From NCBI GenBank assembly GCA_964586235.1, contig CAZPIO010000010.1:1-64000 (forward strand): 64,000 bases of DNA. The letters run 5' to 3'. Made by a program: the position numbers and the translations under genes. The number at the start of each line of letters is the position of its first letter. Position 1 is the stretch's first letter. Source of the DNA: JAUCQB01 sp964586235 (GTDB lineage Bacteria; Planctomycetota; Phycisphaerae; UBA1845; PWPN01). The notes below the pieces were generated by a model. The model was not told the origin of the DNA and searched no databases. It was given only the letters and a program-made list of their open reading frames with translations. Positions 58,467-64,000 of this stretch are shown here, piece by piece.

Positions 58467-60668
58467 ATGCGGTCAAAATGGTTTGTTGGTGCGGCTCTCG
58501 GTGCGGGCCTGCTGATGGCCCACGGCCAGACATGCGGCGCGGCTGCCCTGGGCACCGGTTTCACTTATCAGGGCCAACTCAAGCAGAGCGGCAGCCCGGT
58601 AAACGGCACAGTGGATCTCGATTTCACGCTGTGGAACGATCCGGCCGCGACCGACCCCGGCAATCAGGTGGGCGCGGCCCAGTCGCTGACCGGCGTGGCC
58701 GTGACGAGCGGTCTGTTCACCGTGCAGCTTAATGCCGGCGGCGAGTTCGGCGCGAGCGCCTTCACCGGCGAGCAGCGCTGGCTGCAAATCAGCGTCAACG
58801 GCACGCCGCTTTCGCCGCGTCAGGAGCTGACGGCCGCGCCCAACGCCCTGTTCGCCCTGAACACCGCGACGGCGACCACCGCGAGTCACGCGGCCAACGC
58901 CACGCAGTTGAACGGTCAGCCCGCAAGCTTCTACCTGAACGCCACGAACCTCGGCAGCGGCACGCTCGCCGATGCCCGGCTGTCCGGCAACATCCCGCGT
59001 CTGAACGCCGCCAACACCTTCGGGAAGCTCACCAACACGTTTGCGGGCAACGTCGGCATCGGCAACACCAGTCCGCTTTCGTTGCTGCAGGTCGGCGGTG
59101 CGTACTCGCCGACGGTCCCAGGCAGCATCGCGCGCTTCAATGGCGATGTCAGTGCCAACGGTGCTTTGGTTTCCGATCAGGGCACGCTGCTGTCGCGTTC
59201 GGCGGCAGGTCTGGGCGCGGCGTCGATCGTGCTTGACGCAGCAGCCGACGCCGGCGGCACATCCTGGTTCATCAACTCCAATTCCAACACATCGCCCTTC
59301 GGCTCGCCGGGCGGATCGCTGACCTTCGAAAGCGGCACCGCCGCCATGACCATCACCGCGGCCGGCAACGTCGGCATCGGTACGCAATTCCCCCAGAGGC
59401 CGCTGCATGTTGTCGGCGAGACGCGCATCGACGGTGCTCTTAGGGTCTTCAATCAGCCGGCATACGCCGAAGGAGGAATCGATGTAAGTGGCCTGGACGG
59501 CGGCAGATTCATTGTCGGAAGCGACAGTACAGGGTTGAAGATGGATCGGGACACCATCCAGGCCAGGTCGGTTACTGCCTTCGAAGGCACGCCGATTCCA
59601 GTCCCCCTGGAACTGAATCCCGCCGGCGGAGACGTCGAGATCGGCAACCCGCCTTTCGGCCTAAATGGAACATTGAGAGTAGGCGGAGGGGGAATTGGCA
59701 CGAACAGCCTTAGTGTAGGCGACATCGATGACCTGGGCACACTAGAGGTCAATGGCAACACGTTACGCGTCACCGCAGGCGCGGCCGGAAAGGTAGGCAT
59801 CGGCGAATCGCTCCCCGAAGCCAAGCTCGATGTGAAGGAGGCCAACAATCGGGTGGCTCTGTTCAACCGCACGGGCTCCGACGGCACGCTCGTGAACTGG
59901 CAGCGCGACAGCGCCAATGTAGGCTCGGTGTCGGTCGCGGCCGGCGTCGTGAGTTACAACGCCTTCACCGGTTCGCACTACGGGTGGTTGCCGGAAGGTC
60001 AAACCATCGAGCGATATGCCCTCGTGCGAATGACCGGTGAGAATCGTCGCTGGCACGGCGATGCAGAGTCTGAAATCATCTACGGGATTCAACCGACGTC
60101 CCGAGCCAACGATCCGGCCTGCCTGGGTGCATACCTGGCGTTGAGCGAAACGACCCGCCCGCACAGCCTGGGGAACCCGCACCTGATTATGGCAGCAGGC
60201 AACGGCGAGATGTGGGTCGTCGATACCGGCGGCGCCATCCATCCTGGCGACTACCTGATCTCATCCGCAGTGCGCGGGTGCGCGATGAGGGACGATCCCG
60301 CCACATATCCGATCGGCTACATCGTAGCGCGGGCGGCGGAAGGGCTCGATTGGGTGGGCATCGAACCCACCGAGGGCCGGAAACGCGCAAGAATCTCCGT
60401 TCTCTTTGAGAGCTTCGTCCGCCAAAGTGGGGTGGCTGAATTAGCGAAGACCGTGAGAGCGCAACAAGAACAGATCGACATCCTGCGGGACGAAAATACC
60501 CGGATGACAATGCAGCTCCAGGAAATGCTCGGCGAAGTCCGACAAATCAAGGCAGGGATGCAAGCCGACGACGAACGGACACCTTCGCAAGCCCGTCGCC
60601 AAGTTGCGCGCGACCAAACGCTGATTCCTGTCAAAGCGGATCACTTTGGGGCAGCATATGAGCAGTAA
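58467..60668 (+). CDS. Exported tail-fibre-like surface protein with C-terminal coiled coil
   Basis: The start ATG 58467 follows AGGAAGCG and gives a signal peptide (FVGAALGAGLLMAHGQTCGA). The N-terminal domain GFTYQGQLKQSGSPVNGTVDLDFTLWND...LFTVQLNAGGEF...RWLQISVNGTPLSPRQELTAAPNALFA is a very common planctomycete module. The middle (NVGIGNTSPLSLLQVGG; NVGIGTQFPQRPLHVVGETRI; KVGIGESLPEAKLDVKEANN) has the 'xVGIGTxxPxxxLxV' motifs of trimeric phage tail-fibre-like proteins. Near the C-terminus, GDYLISSAVRGCAMRDDPA resembles autoprocessing chaperone domains of tail spikes. The last ~50 residues (VRAQQEQIDILRDENTRMTM) are a coiled coil. It probably trimerises on the surface. It is downstream of the PATR protein (39 bp) and overlaps the next gene. 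Confidence 0.75.
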   Translation: MRSKWFVGAALGAGLLMAHGQTCGAAALGTGFTYQGQLKQSGSPVNGTVDLDFTLWNDPAATDPGNQVGAAQSLTGVAVTSGLFTVQLNAGGEFGASAFTGEQRWLQISVNGTPLSPRQELTAAPNALFALNTATATTASHAANATQLNGQPASFYLNATNLGSGTLADARLSGNIPRLNAANTFGKLTNTFAGNVGIGNTSPLSLLQVGGAYSPTVPGSIARFNGDVSANGALVSDQGTLLSRSAAGLGAASIVLDAAADAGGTSWFINSNSNTSPFGSPGGSLTFESGTAAMTITAAGNVGIGTQFPQRPLHVVGETRIDGALRVFNQPAYAEGGIDVSGLDGGRFIVGSDSTGLKMDRDTIQARSVTAFEGTPIPVPLELNPAGGDVEIGNPPFGLNGTLRVGGGGIGTNSLSVGDIDDLGTLEVNGNTLRVTAGAAGKVGIGESLPEAKLDVKEANNRVALFNRTGSDGTLVNWQRDSANVGSVSVAAGVVSYNAFTGSHYGWLPEGQTIERYALVRMTGENRRWHGDAESEIIYGIQPTSRANDPACLGAYLALSETTRPHSLGNPHLIMAAGNGEMWVVDTGGAIHPGDYLISSAVRGCAMRDDPATYPIGYIVARAAEGLDWVGIEPTEGRKRARISVLFESFVRQSGVAELAKTVRAQQEQIDILRDENTRMTMQLQEMLGEVRQIKAGMQADDERTPSQARRQVARDQTLIPVKADHFGAAYEQ

Positions 60669-61140
60669 TTCACTCTTGATATCCGTGACCATGATGTTTT
60701 TCTTGAGCGCAACGGCGACCAGCCTCGCCCAGAGCGGCGGCGGGTATGACCTGACCTGGTCCACGCTCGATGGCGGCGGCGCGAGCAGCGCCGGCGGCGG
60801 GTACCAAGTCAGCGGCACCGTCGGCCAAACGGATGCGAGTGCAGCCGGCGCGATGAGCGGCGGGAACTACGCCCTGACGGGCGGGTTCTGGGGTGTGACG
60901 TTCCCGGCGTGCACCACGTTCGTGGCGCCGGATTTTGACCAGGACTGCGACGTGGACCCGGCCGACTTGCAGCTACTCGAGGCCTGCGCGTCCGGGCCGG
61001 CGGTGGCGCATAGCGGTACCCCGGCATGCCAGACGGCCGATTTCGACGAAGATGACGACGTTGATCAGTCCGACTTCGGCGCCTTCCAGCGGTGCTACAG
61101 CGGCGAGAACGTGCCGGCCGATCCGAACTGCTCGGAGTGA
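60658..61140 (+). CDS. Small secreted protein with dockerin-like calcium loops
   Basis: A signal peptide (SLLISVTMMFFLSATATSLA) is followed by the short recurrent module DLTWSTLDGGGASSAGGGYQVSGTVGQTDA...GGNYALTGGFW and then two Asp-rich loops DFDQDCDVDPADLQLLEACA and DFDEDDDVDQSDFGAFQRCY. Length is 160 residues. ATG 60658 overlaps the 3' end of the previous gene by 11 bases, suggesting translational coupling. A GTG at 60646 is the alternative. It looks like a minimal unit made of the planctomycete beta module plus the C-terminal anchor/dockerin. Confidence 0.8.
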   Translation: MSSNSLLISVTMMFFLSATATSLAQSGGGYDLTWSTLDGGGASSAGGGYQVSGTVGQTDASAAGAMSGGNYALTGGFWGVTFPACTTFVAPDFDQDCDVDPADLQLLEACASGPAVAHSGTPACQTADFDEDDDVDQSDFGAFQRCYSGENVPADPNCSE

Positions 61141-61209
61141 GCGAAGATGCCTTCCCCTCCCGAATACCGTATTCAGCCTCACATCGACTTGTGAGAGGAG
61201 GAGCCGAAA

Positions 61210-61404
61210 ATGGAAAAAGACAAACGCTCGTACTTCCTGCCAAACAAGCTCGTCGCGGCCTTTGATAAGGAAGCCCAGAAACAGGGTTATGTCCGCGAGA
61301 AAGTGATCGCCGCAGCCATCGCCCATTTCCTTCGCAGTGGCTTGACCGAACGGGCTGCGATGTTCGAGGATCTGGACAAGCTCGTGAGCGGCAAGCCGAA
61401 GTAA
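61210..61404 (+). CDS. Small ribbon-helix-helix-like protein
   Basis: GGAGGAG precedes ATG 61210. The 64-residue protein (KRSYFLPNKLVAAFDKEAQKQGYVREKVIAAAIAHFLRSG) fits a ribbon-helix-helix pattern: a short strand (SYFLP), helix A (KLVAAFDKEAQKQG) and helix B (REKVIAAAIAHFL). A DNA-binding regulator or orphan antitoxin is possible; no toxin partner is evident. It is 69 bases after the dockerin protein stop. Confidence 0.65.
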   Translation: MEKDKRSYFLPNKLVAAFDKEAQKQGYVREKVIAAAIAHFLRSGLTERAAMFEDLDKLVSGKPK

Positions 61405-61670
61405 TCATCTGTGTTGCGGGAATAGAGACGGAGGAAACAAGGTGGTAGGCTGCGCCATGGACGGCAACCAGATTCTGCTGCCGGTCTCCCTTGACGGCAT
61501 CCCGGCGGCAGGGACATCGAGAGATGACCATCGTTGTGGCTACCCCCTTCGATACTGCCGAAGAGGCGATAAAGAAAGCCGAACGGATGGCCGTGGACCG
61601 AAAGGAATCCGGGTGATCGACAGGCACCATCCCCGGTCATGGTCGCGGTAGGCTGTCACAGTCCTCAACA

Positions 61671-61976
61671 TCATCGCACGGCAGTTTCGTTCTGGACGAC
61701 CAGACCGTCCTTTGTCCTCGTGATGCAGAGGAACAATGACCTGACGACCCTCATCTTGCCATCCACCTGGCGAACCCAGTTCGCACGGAATCTCGAAATG
61801 CCATCCGTTGACCAGAGATGGCGAACCAGGAGATCACCCTCGTATGGGAAAGCCTTATGAATCACGTTTTGTGCTTCTTGGGCAAGCACATCGGAGCAAA
61901 GGGTGCTCGGCTTCTTCTCCACCCGAGGTTCTGGTATGTCGGCAAGTGCGTCCCGTATGGGCAGTTCCTGTTCCAT
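61671..61976 (-). CDS. Small protein of an unknown three-copy family, copy 2
   Basis: The 101-residue minus-strand protein starts at ATG 61976 (MEQELPIRDALADIPEPRVE...) and shares its length with the protein at 46214: NVIHKAFPYEGDLLVRHLWS, RANWVRQVDGKMRVVRSLFL and TRTKDGLVVQNETAVR. Nucleotide similarity is roughly three quarters by eye. The two copies flank the surface-protein region in inverted orientation. No function is known. The frame extends upstream to 62108 without similarity. Confidence 0.6.
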   Translation of the reverse strand: MEQELPIRDALADIPEPRVEKKPSTLCSDVLAQEAQNVIHKAFPYEGDLLVRHLWSTDGISRFRANWVRQVDGKMRVVRSLFLCITRTKDGLVVQNETAVR

Positions 61977-62093
61977 AGCCTTATCATACCACCCTTGGAT
62001 GCACCCCGTCCAACGAAGCGGTATGTGCCCGCAGCCTCCACGACGGCTTCTGGGCTCATTCGATGGTTTCGTCGCCTCCGTCACGCAAAGGTG

Positions 62094-62246
62094 TTGCATA
62101 AGCACCAATCCCTCGGGATTCTGGGGATGAGAGAGCGAGCGTCAGCAGTTGGGGGAGAGGTGTGGGTAGAGAACGGACCGAGAGCTGGAGTCTTGGTGAG
62201 GGCCTGTTTACCGCTTCGGAACGACAACATGACGGTTGCATCCTGA
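62094..62246 (+). pseudogene. C-terminal fragment of a NarL-type sensor histidine kinase
   Basis: The frame reads SLGILGMRERASAVGGEVWV, then ENGPRAGVLVRACLPL and a TGA at 62244-62246. GLxGMRERxxxxGGxxxxxS/NxxxxGTxVxxxLPL is the end of the HATPase_c domain of HisKA_3 kinases. Everything upstream of the G2 box is missing, so this is a remnant. Confidence 0.7.
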
Positions 62247-62651
62247 CCCGAGTCATAGATGGGAACTGTGTCAACTGAGCAACGAGTTCCTTCTCAAGAA
62301 CCACGCTGTCTGGAGATGCGGGCCAGTCCACGCACCCTTTTCAAGACGGCGGCGAGTGGGTGCCGGATTCTTTCGTGTTTTTCTCTTGCTTAACGGGGTG
62401 ATTGTCTCTAAGCTGCGAATTGCTTCGGTGACGGAGGGCTGCCGACGGCATCTGAGCCTGCGGGCTTCACGAAGACAACGGGGCCAACTGTCGCATTTGA
62501 GACACAACTGGGACCGCGCTTTCAGGAGCGGCTCCCTGATAGTTCTCTCTCTCCCGCCAGGCATGGGTTGCGCCAATGTGACCCTTGCCTGGCATTTTTC
62601 TTTTGCCATGCGGAAATCGCGGAAAAGAAGCAGGATGGTCAAAAGCGGATT

Positions 62652-62906
62652 GGGGCTGGACGGATGGGTTGTGCGCATGGTCATGGTCTTGAACTGCTGA
62701 CCATGCTCGTTGTCGATGACCCACCAGCCTTCAGCCTCGACGTATTCCCCTGTGGCGGCGGAAGGGAGATGGCCGACGACGGTGACGAGTTCTGTCCGAC
62801 CCTTAACCTTCAGGCGCAGGACGGCGAAGCCGTTGTCGGGATTATGAAAGGTCACCCGCTCGATGCTGCCAGCCAGGGCTTCAGTGGTCCTGCCCGTCGA
62901 GTACAT
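62652..62906 (-). pseudogene. N-terminal fragment of RecD2 (RecD-like helicase)
   Basis: From ATG 62906 the frame shows the RecD2 N-terminal OB-like domain: LAGSIERVTFHNPDNGFAVL, RLKVKGRTELVTVVGHLPS, GEYVEAEGWWVIDNEHGQQF, up to TMTMRTTHPS. It then drifts into unrelated, poorly coding sequence to a stop at 62271. The helicase motor is absent, so the gene is broken at about 62650. TATAAT (62913-62918 on the minus strand) ends 6 bases before the ATG, so the original transcript may have been leaderless. Confidence 0.8.
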
Positions 62907-62921
62907 GAGGAGATTATACAC

Positions 62922-63196
62922 GGTCTGGATGCTTTGCTCCCTGCGTAGCTGTCAAGCTTCTACTGTGACAAATCAGGGTGCAAAGCTGTGACATTTCTGT
63001 GCGAGACCACGTTCTGGGCGGAGCGAGATTGACCCTGGCGCGAGGGCAATTGCCGTATTCTTTGTTTCCGCCGATTTACAGAATGCTCGCGACCCTCGCC
63101 GCTCTGGCAGGCCGGGAGTGATACCCATATCATATTCCCCATGTGAACGACACGCTGAGGATCGTAAGCACAACGGGGACGCTGTAGAATAGCCAA
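62922..63196. other. Spacer with possible insertion-sequence end
   Basis: No gene is seen. 'tgtcaagcttctactgtgac' ... 'gctgtgacatttctgtgcga' near 62948-63004 shows repeated 'ctgtgaca' motifs such as occur at insertion-sequence ends, but no transposase or second end is present. Confidence 0.3.
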
Positions 63197-63242
63197 ACAC
63201 GGCCCGGCGGCGTAGCCGGCGAGCCTAAATGGGAAATGTCGG
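63197..63242. repeat. Dispersed ~47-bp repeat, copy 2
   Basis: 'cggcggcgtagccggc' followed by 'aaatgggaaatgtcgg' as at 40924-40971. Confidence 0.7.
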
Positions 63243-63263
63243 TTGATACTAGGGGGCCGACTT

Positions 63264-64000
63264 GTGCGATCTACACGTCCAATCATCGGGCTTTGCGTCA
63301 TCACTCTTGCCAACCAGCCGACCACCGGGACGGAATCGCCAATCCAGCCGGTGCTGATCTTTATGCAGCCGGCCGACGCCCTTGAACCGATTGGCATGCT
63401 GACGTTCGAAGCCAACCCACTCGCACTTCGTGGGACCGTCACACCCGTCGGATCCTCTCCGGCCGCCTCCCAGCCGGTGCGAGACGCGCATGGGCGACAT
63501 GGAAATGCCAGACTCGACTTCCAGGCACTCTTAGCCGTTCCGCAGCTAGACGGCGGCTGCCTGGTGTTTGGCAGCGACACCGAGGAGGCCCCAGGACAGC
63601 CGAAGACCTACCTGTGGCGGCTTTGCTCTGCCCGAACACCTGACGGTTATCACTTCGCCGAATTGAAGGAGGTCTATCGCAACCCGAAGGGCCCCTGGCT
63701 CATCGAGGCGTCGATGGTTCGGCAAGAGCCCACCGGCCGGTTGTTCTTCTATCCGTGGAGCAGGTCCGATCAGCCGGAGCAGGGACACGCTCTCTGGGGT
63801 TTCGTGAGCGATGATGGCGAGAAATGGCAGCCGCTGTCAGACAAGCCGGTGTACCTCGACCACGATGCCTTCGGGATGATGTGGGATGTGCGAACAAACC
63901 GTTTCCTGACCGGCCAGGTGACGGACCAGCAGTGGAAAAAGCCGTATGCGGACAACATGGGGTCGTCGAGACGTCGCGTCCTGAACATGCGTGCCAGCCA
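63264..64000 (+). CDS. Glycosidase-like protein, partial (runs off the window)
   Basis: A continuous frame without stop extends from the repeat at 63242 to the end of the window. GTG 63264 is the first plausible start but has no clear ribosome site; the frame is open upstream. The protein reads RPIIGLCVITLANQPTTG (a weak export-signal-like start), VLIFMQPADALEPIGMLTFE, LDFQALLAVPQLDGGCLVFG, SARTPDGYHFAELKEVYRNP, KGPWLIEASMVRQEPTGRLF, GFVSDDGEKWQPLSDKPVY, DHDAFGMMWDVRTNRFLTG. The alternation of 'S.DG..F' and 'D.f.m..D...' is typical of five-bladed propeller glycosidase-like proteins (GH43/GH32/GH130-like) and of planctomycete secreted relatives. Family assignment is tentative and the C-terminal part is not visible. 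Confidence 0.6.
   Translation, partial: MRSTRPIIGLCVITLANQPTTGTESPIQPVLIFMQPADALEPIGMLTFEANPLALRGTVTPVGSSPAASQPVRDAHGRHGNARLDFQALLAVPQLDGGCLVFGSDTEEAPGQPKTYLWRLCSARTPDGYHFAELKEVYRNPKGPWLIEASMVRQEPTGRLFFYPWSRSDQPEQGHALWGFVSDDGEKWQPLSDKPVYLDHDAFGMMWDVRTNRFLTGQVTDQQWKKPYADNMGSSRRRVLNMRAS

Noticed and set aside
1..64000. CRISPR arrays, rRNA genes, complete IS elements or prophage
   Set aside because: I found no regularly spaced repeats, no rRNA signatures and no transposase. Mobile traces are limited to the integrase, the MITE-like element, palindromes and gene fragments.

Overview
The window looks like a piece of a high-GC planctomycete chromosome, probably Phycisphaerae-like. The evidence is the protein content: secreted proteins with PEP-CTERM tails or with a C-terminal tandem Asp-rich calcium-loop (dockerin-like) module, HAF repeats, a DUF1080 protein, a Tat-exported Gfo/Idh oxidoreductase and aldo/keto reductase, small zinc-ribbon membrane proteins of the CxxCGYNLxGNxSGxCPECG type, and a tiny Lys-rich protein starting MGDKGRRDKGKK. 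Species cannot be decided from sequence alone.

Layout. 1-8 kb: a 5'-damaged carboxypeptidase-regulatory-like protein, mfd (transcription-repair coupling factor) overlapping a parvulin lipoprotein, and a Tat-exported ferredoxin-like aldo/keto reductase. 8-20 kb: scattered catabolic and secreted genes (DgoD-type galactonate dehydratase, DUF1080, sugar isomerase, PilZ, a glycosidase-like dockerin protein, Gfo/Idh), separated by spacers packed with short palindromic repeats. 20.3-26.7 kb: a conserved housekeeping run cdsA-phoH-pgpH(7TM-HD)-ybeY-corC with stop/start overlaps. 26.7-38.4 kb: a surface-polysaccharide locus of two minus-strand transcription units, sulfotransferase/GT2/deacetylase/methyltransferase and Gfo-Idh/acyltransferase/epimerase/DegT/sulfatase-like, each preceded by the same ~120-bp promoter/leader, plus a divergent GT39-like membrane protein. 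38.4-41 kb: tRNA-Val(GAC) with its own strong promoter, a tyrosine recombinase, a comM/yifB fragment, half of a tRNA-Gly and a MITE-like inverted-repeat element. 41-47 kb: a PEP-CTERM protein, small unknown genes, a B12-binding radical SAM protein, an HU-like protein and very small basic proteins. 47.4-61.1 kb: five consecutive exported surface proteins, interrupted by two copies of a ~708-bp direct repeat that each carry a promoter, a candidate structured RNA and an intrinsic terminator. 61.2-64 kb: small genes, fragments of a histidine kinase and of recD2, and a secreted glycosidase-like gene running off the end.

The strongest unusual signals are: (1) dispersed palindromes inserted in frame inside mfd (twice) and inside the DegT aminotransferase gene; (2) the duplicated promoter + three-way-junction RNA + terminator cassette upstream of surface-protein genes, in which 450 bp of flanking DNA appear identical while the leader itself has diverged; (3) the shared leader driving both polysaccharide operons; (4) a tRNA-Val with C33 instead of the near-universal U33, next to an integrase and gene/tRNA debris. 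Coordinates of starts are my choices based on ribosome binding sites, overlaps and domain limits. Homology statements come from recognised motifs, not from searches.
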